Shown: piece by piece, positions 8,201-17,757 of the stretch | How the letters are laid out: every line of letters begins with the position of its first letter | How positions within the stretch are numbered: the first letter of the stretch is position 1 | Source: a virus | Reading direction: 5' to 3' (one strand) | IMG/VR virus record: IMGVR_UViG_3300031621_000012 | Coordinates: 1 to 39,930 of that record | DNA length: 39,930 bases | Made by a program: the position numbers and the translations under genes | Notes under the pieces: generated by a model | What the model was told of the DNA's origin: nothing | Database searches by the model: none | Seen by the model: only the letters and a program-made list of their open reading frames with translations

Positions 8201-11169
8201 TTAGCGACTGTGTCTCCTAGTAATGTTCCCTTAGCGTCAACGCCCATAAAGTCTTTCAAGACTTGTATAATATTATCCCATAGAGTTGTGTCGCCAGTCT
8301 TAACACTTCTTAAGTAGTTCTGGAACTTAGTGTTGCTCATGGCTTCAGCCAAGAACTCGTCTACGTTAGTAAGACCATACCACTCTCCAATACGCGAACG
8401 CATTCCAGAGCTGTCCAAGAAACCTGTGGCATCATTCAAGCTGCCCATGATTCCTTTAAACTCATCAGGGGCGTTATCAAGAGCAGTCTTATAGCTCTCT
8501 AGTAAACGCTTGAGCGGAGGAGCTGTGTCAGCACTGGCGATGAGTTCATCAACCTTTGCTAAATAGTCAGCTCCTTTAAGGTTACTGATTGTAGATATTT
8601 CTGGTGGGATGAAACGAACCTGAGCTGCGTGTGTTATTTCATGAAGCAGCGTTGCTTCTGTAAACACGGCATCTCTTGCCATTTCTCCCTGCGATATTTT
8701 TGTACGGTTCGAGTAAAGCTCGATGTTTTGTTGGTTTCCTTTGAACCCAAACGAACCAAATGAGTCAGAGTCTTCTATAATAGTACGAACAGTTGTTTCA
8801 AGAAACTCGTTGTCCTTTCCTAAAATTTCTAAAAGACCAGCTGCTATGTTCTTAACTTGAGGTGTCGATCCATTCTCAGCAAAACGCTCTAGTGCAAACT
8901 TAGCGTTTGTCTCTCCAGCAATGTTTCCAGAAAAGTCACGCTCCATTCCCACAACTTCCTTGTCGTTTATGTAACGAAGTGCGGGAAGCTGCATTACTTG
9001 CGCGAGGGCTGAATCGGTAATCTCTCCGCTATTCTTTGCTTCATCACCAGTCATCAATCCCCATGTGCGAATCTCCTTTACGGAGTTCCTCATGCCATCG
9101 TTTAGTTCGATAGAGAAAGAATCTTTAGGGTTGTCAAAGTATTTAGATGAAACCTCTGGGTTGTATTTTCTGAAGTGTCCAATTAAAGTTTCTTCAAGTA
9201 GATCAAGAATATCATCATTTTCCAGAACGTTATACGCTTGTGATTTTAAGTCGTTAAAAGTTTCCAAGAAATTAAGGTCATCTAGAACGTCTTCATCTAA
9301 ATTAAGTTTATCTAGTTCATTATAAAAATCTGCAATAAAAGCTTTTTCAGCAAAAACTGTCCGACCTCCTCTACGAACTTGAGCTTGTCTCCATTGATAA
9401 AATAAATCAGAATCATTAAAGCCATCGAGTATATCGCTGGGGTTTTCTAAAAGGTCTTGTTCTTTTAAAGTTTTTACAAGATCATCATACTCGCCTTTAA
9501 GTGTTTTTGGACCCTTTGCCCTGTCTGTCTTAGACATTCCAACCTTACCGCCAAAAGGTTTAGCCACTTTGTTGACAGCAGAAACCATTTTATCTTTGTA
9601 TTGGTTGTAACTCTTAGCATCTTGGCTGACCGCAAAGTCTTGTATCTCATCCCCTTCTTTAGTAAGTCTTTTGTTTAAAGTTTCAGAGGCATTCTTACCG
9701 AATACGTTTTCTGAATCTTCCGCATTCTTTACTATTTTTGTGACTGTTTCCCCGTCTGCCTTTGTGATGTCGTAAGATCGACTACCGTCCGCATTGAGAG
9801 CATTTAGTTTAATGTTATCAACTGTTGTGCCATACAGCGAAGCAATCTGATTCGGAGTAGACCACGATACTCTATCATAACCTTCCTTCGCAGCTAACTG
9901 CATTATCATACGCATAGATGCGGGTATGTAACTATCTTCTAGAGGTAGCTTACCTTTATCAATCGCTCCGTCTCTGATAGCTTGACGTTTTCCTTGAAGT
10001 ACGTCCGATTGAACTTCTTCAACATAAAGAACCCTTTGATTTGTATTTGCGTCTGTGCGGTCTGTAGTTCTAAAGTGTAGAAGAGTGTTATCCTTGAAGT
10101 GCTGGTTAGCATTATAAAGTCTAGCTTGTGATGAAGTTCCATCGCCAGCTTGTAAAACAAACTCACGGTAGTTATCTCCCCCTTCTTGATTTCCTAACCT
10201 TTCATAAGTTTTATTGGTATCTAGACCACTACGCTCTTTAAGCATATACTTAAACTGGTTCTCATTTAAGAACTCATCAACTTCTTTCTGTGTAACACGA
10301 TCCTTACCTTTTGATTGCGCCCAGTCATCGAAGCCCATCCAGCGTAACTCTTCAGCTGTGCCTTTCTCACCAAACTTGATAAGCTCTTTCTCCATGACAT
10401 TAACAGGAACAGATTTATTCTTGTCTATTCTCTTGGACTGAGTGAACACATTCTTAGATGCTTTAACGGCAGGACTGTAATCCTCTACTTGCACAGTTCT
10501 AATTTGTTTGAAGTCCATGCCTTCACCAATCTTCTTGGCTCCCACCGCATCGCCTCCTTTGAATTTCTTGTGCGCTCTAAGAGCCAGACCGAACGTACCC
10601 GCCATAGCTCCAGTGATGCCTAGACCTTCTAAGGTATTCTTGAAACGACCTTCGAGTTCTGAGTCATCACCGTCTGCTGCTAGGTATTCAGTGACAGGAT
10701 TAGCTACGGATGGGAAAGCTTGTATTAGATTAGAGAGACGTTCTTCTTGTGCGTCGAACGCTACAAAGTCTGTAGCTGCTTCGGATGCTAGAACACCTTT
10801 CCAATTCAAGACTTCTTTACCCTTCTTGTTTACCTTCATGAAAGGCTTGGCAAACTTAGTAGCCTTACCAGCTGCGCTGAGACCTTTAGATATAGCACCG
10901 TAGGGAACGAGGAACTGCGTGATACCTTCAACAAGAGAGCCAGCAATAGTCTCTGATCTGCCTAAGAAACGGTTATCATAGTCTGGTAGGTAATCAAATG
11001 TTGCCCAATCAGCTAATTGATAGACACCTTGGACCGCTCCTTCAACACCTCGAAACGGTGCAGCGAGGATGTCCTTGACCATGCTGGGGTCTTTTTGGTT
11101 CTGTATCAGCTCATCTCCACCGTTATTAATGTTTTTGAGTATTTCGTCTGTGTTTAATCCAAGTGCCAT
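5218..11169 (-). CDS. very large internal virion/ejection protein (T7 gp16 position) with zincin motif
   Basis: A 1983-residue protein in the place of T7 gp16 (1318 residues), so far longer than that family. Visible pieces in order are: an N-terminal region of about 200 residues; a polyvalent-protein-type segment with YVEEVQSDVLQGKR near 380; LLHEITHAAQ at about 841-850, an HExxH zinc-metallopeptidase motif; long helical stretches with coiled-coil potential (1100-1350); a segment GPRTMMKNGVGNMVTQ; and a C-terminal half with hydrophobic helices (SVMINSTLIYMIMAN) like ejected membrane-channel proteins. No T7-type N-terminal transglycosylase was recognised. It should be ejected into the cell with the neighbouring core proteins. 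Confidence 0.8.
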   Translation of the reverse strand: MALGLNTDEILKNINNGGDELIQNQKDPSMVKDILAAPFRGVEGAVQGVYQLADWATFDYLPDYDNRFLGRSETIAGSLVEGITQFLVPYGAISKGLSAAGKATKFAKPFMKVNKKGKEVLNWKGVLASEAATDFVAFDAQEERLSNLIQAFPSVANPVTEYLAADGDDSELEGRFKNTLEGLGITGAMAGTFGLALRAHKKFKGGDAVGAKKIGEGMDFKQIRTVQVEDYSPAVKASKNVFTQSKRIDKNKSVPVNVMEKELIKFGEKGTAEELRWMGFDDWAQSKGKDRVTQKEVDEFLNENQFKYMLKERSGLDTNKTYERLGNQEGGDNYREFVLQAGDGTSSQARLYNANQHFKDNTLLHFRTTDRTDANTNQRVLYVEEVQSDVLQGKRQAIRDGAIDKGKLPLEDSYIPASMRMIMQLAAKEGYDRVSWSTPNQIASLYGTTVDNIKLNALNADGSRSYDITKADGETVTKIVKNAEDSENVFGKNASETLNKRLTKEGDEIQDFAVSQDAKSYNQYKDKMVSAVNKVAKPFGGKVGMSKTDRAKGPKTLKGEYDDLVKTLKEQDLLENPSDILDGFNDSDLFYQWRQAQVRRGGRTVFAEKAFIADFYNELDKLNLDEDVLDDLNFLETFNDLKSQAYNVLENDDILDLLEETLIGHFRKYNPEVSSKYFDNPKDSFSIELNDGMRNSVKEIRTWGLMTGDEAKNSGEITDSALAQVMQLPALRYINDKEVVGMERDFSGNIAGETNAKFALERFAENGSTPQVKNIAAGLLEILGKDNEFLETTVRTIIEDSDSFGSFGFKGNQQNIELYSNRTKISQGEMARDAVFTEATLLHEITHAAQVRFIPPEISTISNLKGADYLAKVDELIASADTAPPLKRLLESYKTALDNAPDEFKGIMGSLNDATGFLDSSGMRSRIGEWYGLTNVDEFLAEAMSNTKFQNYLRSVKTGDTTLWDNIIQVLKDFMGVDAKGTLLGDTVANFADLISKQNRKHSIESYKTPYGNPIKSRGARINENRFFQKSGEGRPEITIENRGGTLAVKGTVKAISEVESAYDLGEVLAKAETQVLEEMEKTGSIGFYEDGKLQGSDGLKGGGIVQAVEQARRSAEMSGQKIDIVESEVRAAGKDAAALRRISARMYTVESIAVQQGADIVEKAKKIASQSAEATDADRAELMGDIQKMLNLVAAGSNLRRGFGQGLQSTQFARTKLSLSAAERRSQEIVNQYMASNKGEKQNFDVLINRIILAGGDPKNASAKDMIDQMLGVVKAGRAAEGGKFMEMAQNWFINSLLSGPRTMMKNGVGNMVTQTLLQTELAIGGLSVDPAITRMVLKEMSTFESFRESMKYFLDVYSMKDQLLDIGRNPLENTANTGIPKYFDNAAPEETMKNSMNWFSENVVNIPAKTLMAMDEVFKQSLFRSNAKMEWTLKGMKLGIKDPDALTEYVMRGMDAVLVDGERAFSDAGVMKFAQATVKKMDDALVAGGKKPMSPQKRGSEVNRIIGEETNKRADMLKSVEEGGLGIENISDIDNVAARSLEQARYGTFTNDAGAFADLAQAMTSKVPPLRLIFPFIRTPVNILKFSFDRASGGAMDAGRSALAMMPDMPMLKRTQDELRMKLESRNPIEVARTRGKIATSVMINSTLIYMIMANRDFITGGGPKDTAQRKTLEATGWQKYSLKFGNKYAGFAGLDPLGTHFGVLVDIVEQLDDHASSNTTLAEQMFAAASISLSRNVTEKSYLAGLKFLTDAISEPDRKMERAVRNIAGGFVPNVLYQGQSVMGDTTLREVRSLSDAFMKKLPMGNDNLDPKRNILGEPVIMEQIPFVGPFNPSAISTRDGDVVFEELASLEHGFTQTSTTLDRSIDMTEFVNDKGQSAYDRRLELLSDTKIRGKTLRQELEKLISSKRYQRLSPLTDGALKSPRVQLINKVMSKYRSRSLSLMMEEFPEIEREYKRMRSINTQAQRGASTETLQALLDA

Positions 11170-11175
11170 AATTTT

Positions 11176-13782
11176 TTATTTATCCTTTTTTGAAAATCCA
11201 AATCCAACAAGAGTGTAAGCGTTCACCTGATAGCCTACCATTTTTTGTATTATTTCTAGTGTACCAGCCTCATCCATGTTGGATGTATCATATAGTGATG
11301 ATGCGTATTCTCTTAACATGACCTCTTCTTGAGTAGTTAGATTGTCAGAGTCGGTGAAGGCTTTGTCAACCAAGTCATAAGGAAGAATGACTATCGCTGA
11401 TTGGCTGATTTCTGTGGCAGAGAATTTTACACCATTGATACTTCCTGAACCAAGTTCTTCTAATGTAATTGGAGCAGTGCCGTCTTCGGAAGCACGTTTT
11501 AAAGTCTCTCCGTGTAAATATTCTCCAGCTTTTTCCTGATATTTAATGGCTTGTTTAGCTAATTTTTCATCAGATAGTCTAACCTTTTTATTGCTGTTGT
11601 TTATATTGACATAAACCATATCGAACTTCCCGTCTTGCCAACTCACTACATCATCCCCTTTAACCTCGTGTCGGGTAGCCCCATCTCTGTAGGAACCCAT
11701 ACCAAAACCTCGGCTTGTGCTATTTAGGTCTTTAAGCATTTTCATTCGATTAAATGCCCCGTTTTGTAGTGCCTGATATGCGGGCGTTCCACTTATAAAT
11801 CCTTTTTTGCCGTTCAAAGCGTGTGGGACTAAGCCGCTTATTTCTTGAAGTTCAACAACAGGTTGCTCAGTTTTTTCGCTCGCTGTCTTCTGATCTTCTA
11901 ATACGGTTGCTGGGTCTTCTTCCGCACCTACTCGACCGTCAAGCTTACCATCAGCCATGTCAGCTTTTAGGTCAGCCTTACGTCTTAATCTTAACTGTTT
12001 GCCTTCTTCAATTTTCTTTTGATAGAAAGCTTCACTAGTCAGATTTGCTTCTTCAGTAGAAGGCTCTCTGTTAAGTATTTCGTTTGCTAGAACATCGGTC
12101 TCAGCTTCATACTCAGTTGCTTTTTCCAATGCCTCTGGTGCGCGTTCAAGGACTTTGGGGTCTACTGAATCTCCCACCATTGAATCAAGTTTATAGCCAT
12201 CTATAATCATTGACGAATATGTTTCTGTATCGTCGCCCCCAATATCATCCTGAAAGCGTAGCTCTTTTATAGACTCTTCTTTGTCATTAACGAACTGATC
12301 GTGATCCTTCTTCTTCTCAGCAACAAAGATCATTCTAGCCTTCATTGCTTGTGCAGGTTTATCGATAGGGTCAATATCAGGATTGGCGTAGATAGCATCA
12401 ATGATAGGATTTAGTTCTTCCAACCATTCTTGTGTCTGGTTCGCTCTATCTAATTCCGTATCCATTCTTTCGTAAACTGGATTACCTGCTGAATCTTTAA
12501 CAGCCAGAAAATCCATAAACTCGGAGCTTGCTACATTTACTCCTGAATTTGTTCGCTGTGTAACAACCCTCATTTGTTCTTTAACAACCTCGTCCGAGAA
12601 CTGTCTTACTATTAATGCCTTGGTTCCTTCAGATATACTTTTATCATCCTCTGGAATCTTAGCGACAGCGTCTGACACAGCCCTAGCAACATCAGCAGCG
12701 TTCTTTGCTTTCGATGTATCAACTGTGATTGTAAGACCGTCATTTATGAATAGTTCTGTAGATGGTGGAAGGTCTTGCCCTAAAGCGATAGCGTTAGAAT
12801 AAATTGCTTGGAACTCACTAACGGAGTCATTACGTTTTGTCTCTACGCCCTGAGCTATTAGGTCTAGTCTTTTATCTTCATTAGACCTAGCATTTTGTAG
12901 CTGGTCCAAAAACTCTTCGTTGACCGCTCCGTTACCTATTTTTATACCACCCTCTTCATAAAGCTCAATTATTCGATCTGCTTTTGCTGGGTTCTTTTCT
13001 CTTAAATTAGTAACAACGCCTACAAGTATATCTTGATTTTGCTCAACCGTTCCCGCACCAGTAGCATCATCCCAATCAGGTGCTGACCAAGTTGAGTCAG
13101 AAAATTTCTGAGATATGTCTGTAATAGTTTCAGCCTTGTGTTCACGAATCATGTGAGCGTTCTTGAGTTCCCCAAACCTAGCCTTGGTTGATTCACTGAT
13201 GCTGTTAATCTGTTTATAGAACTCTTGTTCTCCTAGACCAGTTAATCCGTACTGCTCCGATATCTCATCCGCTTTAGTCTGAAAGTCAAAGCTTTCATCC
13301 TCAGCGTATTTGTCCATGTTAGTCAAGTAGTCTTCAGTGAAGACACCAGCCACACGACTACCCACACGCCTGTAAGCACGTTCGTAGTTGTTAGGGTTCT
13401 CAGCGAAGGTTATGAGCTTCTTACGTTGAGCCTCATCTATTTTCCTTTTGTCGTTGTTGATTGATTCAGTAAGACCAGAGGAGTCTCCAGCATCTAATAA
13501 CTTAAGTTGCTCAGGTGTTAACAACTCCGTAGCATCTGCCATAGCAAGAGACTGTTGCTCTTTAATGTTTGCGTAACCTTTGAGTATTGGACCAGAGTAA
13601 CGCTCTAGCGAGTCTGAGAGCTGCGACAAGGCATTTGTTTTGGAGTATACAGGGGCAGCTACCGAATAGTTACCAGCACTCACTTGAGGAGCGCGGAAGG
13701 TCTGCTCGTCAAGGTTAAGGTCTACATCAACACGTGAGTCATTTCCTCCGAGGAGGGATTTGAGAGTTTGTTTTCTTGCCAT
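11176..13782 (-). CDS. internal virion protein (T7 gp15-like)
   Basis: An 868-residue, mostly helical, charged protein between the gp14-like and gp16-like genes, the place and approximate size of T7 gp15 (747 residues). It starts MARKQTLKSLLGGNDSR and is rich in E, K, D and Q with no membrane segment. It overlaps the upstream gene's stop by one base and is followed after 6 bases by the gp16-like gene. It probably forms the middle of the internal core and periplasmic ejection tunnel. The call is from synteny, length and composition; no catalytic motif was seen. Confidence 0.75.
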   Translation of the reverse strand: MARKQTLKSLLGGNDSRVDVDLNLDEQTFRAPQVSAGNYSVAAPVYSKTNALSQLSDSLERYSGPILKGYANIKEQQSLAMADATELLTPEQLKLLDAGDSSGLTESINNDKRKIDEAQRKKLITFAENPNNYERAYRRVGSRVAGVFTEDYLTNMDKYAEDESFDFQTKADEISEQYGLTGLGEQEFYKQINSISESTKARFGELKNAHMIREHKAETITDISQKFSDSTWSAPDWDDATGAGTVEQNQDILVGVVTNLREKNPAKADRIIELYEEGGIKIGNGAVNEEFLDQLQNARSNEDKRLDLIAQGVETKRNDSVSEFQAIYSNAIALGQDLPPSTELFINDGLTITVDTSKAKNAADVARAVSDAVAKIPEDDKSISEGTKALIVRQFSDEVVKEQMRVVTQRTNSGVNVASSEFMDFLAVKDSAGNPVYERMDTELDRANQTQEWLEELNPIIDAIYANPDIDPIDKPAQAMKARMIFVAEKKKDHDQFVNDKEESIKELRFQDDIGGDDTETYSSMIIDGYKLDSMVGDSVDPKVLERAPEALEKATEYEAETDVLANEILNREPSTEEANLTSEAFYQKKIEEGKQLRLRRKADLKADMADGKLDGRVGAEEDPATVLEDQKTASEKTEQPVVELQEISGLVPHALNGKKGFISGTPAYQALQNGAFNRMKMLKDLNSTSRGFGMGSYRDGATRHEVKGDDVVSWQDGKFDMVYVNINNSNKKVRLSDEKLAKQAIKYQEKAGEYLHGETLKRASEDGTAPITLEELGSGSINGVKFSATEISQSAIVILPYDLVDKAFTDSDNLTTQEEVMLREYASSLYDTSNMDEAGTLEIIQKMVGYQVNAYTLVGFGFSKKDK

Positions 13783-14360
13783 TATGTTTTGATAGAGCTG
13801 AGAGTTCCGTAAGTGTTAAGACCTGTGTTTGCACCTTTCAGGATTCCCCCAAGGTAGTCAGGCTGTTCGATTGGCTTGTTAATAGCAAGCAGACGCTGTG
13901 AAGAACCTAGAGCGTTGTCTTGCATACGTAAGTCTGTAGCAATTCCAGATTGCTCTAGTTGTCTTGTAAGTCCAAAGCTGTAAACTGCTTGCTTACGTGT
14001 TAGGTCATTCATTAGAGCGTCAACGCTGATACCAGATACGCCAGCCTCACCAGCAGATACACGAGCAGTTGCTCTAGCTTCTCTTGCCTTAGTAACGGAC
14101 TTCTGTAATTGAGTAGCAGCTTGCTCCTCTTGGAATCTTTGATTGATACGTTCAGCAGACTGTTGTTGGAGAAGACGTTGTTGCTCTGCCTTAGTTTGGT
14201 TTGCTTGAGCTTGGGCTTGCGCCTTGGCTGCCTGTTGTTGTCCTCTTATACTGAGAGCTGAAGTAGCTACTCCCATCGTAGTAGACAGAATAGTAGCACC
14301 TACTCCAGCTGCCGCTGCACTGCTAGCTCCTGCGGCTAATCCTATTGTTACTGGACACAT
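13782..14360 (-). CDS. internal virion protein (T7 gp14-like)
   Basis: A 192-residue protein. The N-terminal ~45 residues are small and hydrophobic (IGLAAGASSAAAAGVGATIL), a membrane-inserting segment. A long Q/A/R-rich coiled coil follows (AKAQAQAQANQTKAEQQRLL to about 110), then GVSGISVDAL and a C-terminal glycine-rich tail. This layout matches the T7 gp14-type core protein that forms the outer-membrane pore after ejection. It sits directly before the gp15-like gene with a one-base overlap. Confidence 0.8.
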   Translation of the reverse strand: MCPVTIGLAAGASSAAAAGVGATILSTTMGVATSALSIRGQQQAAKAQAQAQANQTKAEQQRLLQQQSAERINQRFQEEQAATQLQKSVTKAREARATARVSAGEAGVSGISVDALMNDLTRKQAVYSFGLTRQLEQSGIATDLRMQDNALGSSQRLLAINKPIEQPDYLGGILKGANTGLNTYGTLSSIKT

Positions 14361-14361
14361 A

Positions 14362-14847
14362 TTATTCTTTCTCCTTTTTGGTTATTGTAAATTCATAGAA
14401 GGGGTGGTCAGAGAATTTATACTCTTGCCCCATCTCCGCACCACACCACTTAAGCCAAGCGATGGCTGCTTTATTATCTTTGTGAACAAAGTTCTTTGCT
14501 CTTGTGTATGACTCAACGAGTGTGTTAACCACAAACCTAGAGCCTCTTATAAAATCGTATTTGCAATCAACCACTGAATCTGTTGATAGCATCCATATAT
14601 ACCCATCACCCTCAAAGTTGAGGGAACCAGTTCCAAACATACAGAACGGTACATCATACGGATCGAACACTGTGTAAGTCACCGTGTCGGCACCTAGTGC
14701 TACTTCCAAAGCTTCCTTCGGAGTGTAACCCATGCACTCACACTCAATCTTATCTACCTGCCTCATGAACGGATAGATGTGTTCTATGTCGTCCTCAACG
14801 GACTCACACATATAAATCTTACCTTGTTGATAGATTTTCTTACGCAT
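14362..14847 (-). CDS. internal virion protein A-like, GNAT-type fold (T7 gp13 position)
   Basis: The preferred ATG at 14847 gives 161 residues starting MRKKIYQQGKIYMCESVEDD and only an 8-base overlap with the tail-tube gene end (14840). A longer frame opens at 14925 but would overlap by 86 bases. The body (GADTVTYTVFDPYDVPFCMF, then GYIWMLSTDSV, and a C-terminal FVHKDNKAAIAWLKWCGAEM) follows the layout of the small acyltransferase-like phage proteins (DUF2833) found at the gp13 position. Whether it is catalytic or only structural is unknown. Confidence 0.7.
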   Translation of the reverse strand: MRKKIYQQGKIYMCESVEDDIEHIYPFMRQVDKIECECMGYTPKEALEVALGADTVTYTVFDPYDVPFCMFGTGSLNFEGDGYIWMLSTDSVVDCKYDFIRGSRFVVNTLVESYTRAKNFVHKDNKAAIAWLKWCGAEMGQEYKFSDHPFYEFTITKKEKE

Positions 14848-17755
14848 AGCGTGATGATCTGGAGTGCATGAATGATTCAAACTCTGCCGATTGAAAGTTA
14901 GATGGCAAAGCTGAATCGTTCTCAATACTTATTTTAGTATCCTGTGCTTTCGTAAGAACAGGGAAACGATAGAACCCGCTGTCTAAGTTAAGAGTTCCTA
15001 TTGTAGTGGAACCCACAACATCAGGAGTAAAGATATTCTCATAGGTATCACGGAACTTAGGAGTCACCTTGACCTTAAAGAAAGCCGTATTGTCAAAGTA
15101 TATAGAGCCATTGCGTATCAACAACTTAGCGGCATTAGATGGGCTTGTGCTGTTGCCCGCCTTGGCTTTAAATAGTTGCTCAGAGAAGGTGTACTTCATG
15201 GTATAAGAGATGCCTACCCATACATTTGTATCTATATCATTACCAGCAGTATCAACATCGTTAACCGCTTGTGTAAGAGTAACAGTGGCTCCTGAGTTAG
15301 TAGCATTGAGCTTGAGTCCGTCTGTCGTGTAAACCTCTACAGAGTTGTCTGCTGGGGTGTATGGTAGGGTGATTGTAGAGGAGCCATGTGTAACAGTCTT
15401 AGCTACTCGCATATCAAGGTGAGTAACGTAACCAGCAGCATCCTTTAAGCCAGACTCTAGAGGCATCTCAATGAGATTAGTTTCGGTTCCATTAGTCATG
15501 ACTGCGTATAGAGTAGACTCAATGAACTCAATACCTCGTATCTCCCCTGTAAAGGTAAACTTAGACCAAGCACTTAGGACTTTCTGGTTATTATTCCAGA
15601 AGTAATTGTAGATATATAGGGAGCCTTTCTCTTCACCACTGAGTAACACAATCATATCCTCGGAGGTAGTCCCTGCCATATCAATAATGTTACTAGGAAT
15701 GTAAGCGGGAACGTGTTCAGTAACCTCAGTGGAATCGTAATTATCCGTAGAGGCATTTACAGTGAACTCTCTCATCCCCGTAAAGGCTCCACGAGTGAAC
15801 GGGAAGTAAATATAAGAACCTAATGGTAATGGGTCTACTTGGTCTTCAAAGCTGAAGTTAGTAATAGGGGTGATGCTGACTGTCTTAGGGGTCAACACAT
15901 CGCCACCCTTGAGAACGAACTGTCCATTCTCTGAGAATAAAATAAGATTCTCTTGGAAGCCTTTAGCGGACTTAAGGTTAGTCACTCGACTACTTGCTAC
16001 TGATATGTCAATAGGGTCGGAGTCTAACAAAGTAGTTACTGTAGTGCGTCCAAAGTTATACTCCAGATTTCCAGAAGTATCTACAGCACCTAGTCCACTT
16101 TCAGATAGAATGACATTTTCTCCGCTAAGAAAACCCAAGCGATTCTTAAAGAAGAATATATTTGAAATTCTGTTAGCGACAAAGGAGGGGAGTGGATTAG
16201 TTATGTCGTCCCCCGCAATTCGTTCGCTTAGGGAGATGTCCTGTAGTTTAAAAGAATCGACTGCATCGTTTATAAGCAATAAAGGCATTGATGTAGGTTC
16301 AACTCCTTTAGATATACCAAAGCCAACTGTCTCTACCCAGCTTCCTTCACCAAAAGACTGTCCGTTAGCTGTTTCAAACTTAACATAGTAGTCGTCTGCG
16401 CTTATTTCAGCGTCTCCTCTTACCTTTACTTTAAAGTTATTGAAGCATTTGAAAGGTAGGGAAGATATTGAATCTACTTCCTTGTGTACTGCCTGTAACC
16501 CGCTGTCAGCTAAGGAATCGGTTGTAGATATTGCCATCGAAGTGAGTGCTACATCTGCAACTATCTTTATAACACTGCCGCTCCTAGATGCTGTAAAGTA
16601 ATTGTTTATTACAGTGTTGTTATTAATCCTCGTTACCAAATCAGCCGCGATTAAATTTGTATTCGCATTTGTGCCAGATGAACTGGAGCCAGAGGAATGA
16701 GTAACGGAACTTGATACACTTGTTCCTGAACCAGTGCTTGTACTTGCTGTAACTGTAGGTGCGTTAGAGTTTGTGGTTGTGGTACTAAGCAGACTGCCTA
16801 CCCTGCCACCGCTGTTAGTATTAACAATAGTGGTTACACTACCTCCGTATCCAGCATAGTCGCCACGATTAACAACAGATACAGAGCCTACACGTCCGTT
16901 ATTATTAGCCTCCATATTTACTTGGAGAGTAGCGTGACTGTAAACCCCATGAGTTGACTGAAGCTGTATGGTAGCCGTTCCTACCCCGTAACCTGCCCCT
17001 TTTTCGTTTACTGTGACGCTTCCTACTCTGTATCTTTTTGTCATATTAATGTAATTAATCGCACCAATACTGCTAGTGTTGTAAGAGTAATTATAACTAG
17101 ACATATTCACCGTTAAAACGGCTGGTGTAGTTACTCCTCCAGTGTCAGCGGTATTTGCTGTTAGAGTAATCGTATAACTTTTATCATAAGCCCCTTGACT
17201 AACGAAAACTAAACCTTCGGTTTCTAGCTCGTCTGTGTTAACCGACTGAGACTCAACGCTGTGATTAGTGTTTAACAAGAACGAAGAGTCAGCAACAGTT
17301 ACAGCCTTTAATATGTTTCTTGGATTAGTTGTATCTAGGTATGTGCTACTTACTGGATAACCTGTCGCAACATACGTCGTAGTATTTCCTGCAGAAGCGG
17401 TGTTGTGTGCTGTAACTTCGGCAGAGGTAAATGACTTTTTGTAGATGTTAGTGCCTACTTGTATAGTGGCTTCATTACCTGTTGTTATATTGTAGGCGTA
17501 AAGACATATCCCGTCATGAATAACCACATACTTCTCAGAGCCATTTCGATTGATAAAGTGAACAAAGCTATTAGCATCAATAGCACTCGAAAGTAACTTA
17601 CCAACGTGCCTAGTATTAGGGCGTTTCTTAAGTCCATCCGCAACAGAGCTAAGAGCGTTTTCCTGCTCCTCACATTGACCAGCAAAGCGAGTTGCGTCTG
17701 GTTGTTGAGATACCCCTTGGATGAGGTTAGGGACTGCTGTGTTAATTAAAGGCAT
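14840..17755 (-). CDS. tail tubular protein B / nozzle (T7 gp12-like)
   Basis: A 971-residue protein beginning MPLINTAVPNLIQGVSQQPD, the classic start of this family (NLxxGVSQQP), followed by QCEEQENALSSVADGLKKRP. A large serine/threonine/glycine-rich insert (about residues 220-380) carries repeated RVGSVTV / RVGSVSV / RVGSLLS strands and is extra relative to T7 gp12 (794 residues). The last part returns to family-like sequence (NFQSAEFESFMHSRSSR). It forms the tail nozzle below the gp11-like adaptor, whose gene ends two bases upstream. Confidence 0.9.
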   Translation of the reverse strand: MPLINTAVPNLIQGVSQQPDATRFAGQCEEQENALSSVADGLKKRPNTRHVGKLLSSAIDANSFVHFINRNGSEKYVVIHDGICLYAYNITTGNEATIQVGTNIYKKSFTSAEVTAHNTASAGNTTTYVATGYPVSSTYLDTTNPRNILKAVTVADSSFLLNTNHSVESQSVNTDELETEGLVFVSQGAYDKSYTITLTANTADTGGVTTPAVLTVNMSSYNYSYNTSSIGAINYINMTKRYRVGSVTVNEKGAGYGVGTATIQLQSTHGVYSHATLQVNMEANNNGRVGSVSVVNRGDYAGYGGSVTTIVNTNSGGRVGSLLSTTTTNSNAPTVTASTSTGSGTSVSSSVTHSSGSSSSGTNANTNLIAADLVTRINNNTVINNYFTASRSGSVIKIVADVALTSMAISTTDSLADSGLQAVHKEVDSISSLPFKCFNNFKVKVRGDAEISADDYYVKFETANGQSFGEGSWVETVGFGISKGVEPTSMPLLLINDAVDSFKLQDISLSERIAGDDITNPLPSFVANRISNIFFFKNRLGFLSGENVILSESGLGAVDTSGNLEYNFGRTTVTTLLDSDPIDISVASSRVTNLKSAKGFQENLILFSENGQFVLKGGDVLTPKTVSITPITNFSFEDQVDPLPLGSYIYFPFTRGAFTGMREFTVNASTDNYDSTEVTEHVPAYIPSNIIDMAGTTSEDMIVLLSGEEKGSLYIYNYFWNNNQKVLSAWSKFTFTGEIRGIEFIESTLYAVMTNGTETNLIEMPLESGLKDAAGYVTHLDMRVAKTVTHGSSTITLPYTPADNSVEVYTTDGLKLNATNSGATVTLTQAVNDVDTAGNDIDTNVWVGISYTMKYTFSEQLFKAKAGNSTSPSNAAKLLIRNGSIYFDNTAFFKVKVTPKFRDTYENIFTPDVVGSTTIGTLNLDSGFYRFPVLTKAQDTKISIENDSALPSNFQSAEFESFMHSRSSRYA

Positions 17756-17757
17756 TA

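Noticed and set aside
8455-8475. CTGATGAG on the minus strand inside the ejection-protein gene
   Set aside because: No GAAA or GUC partners and no stems around it; it is an ordinary coding match.
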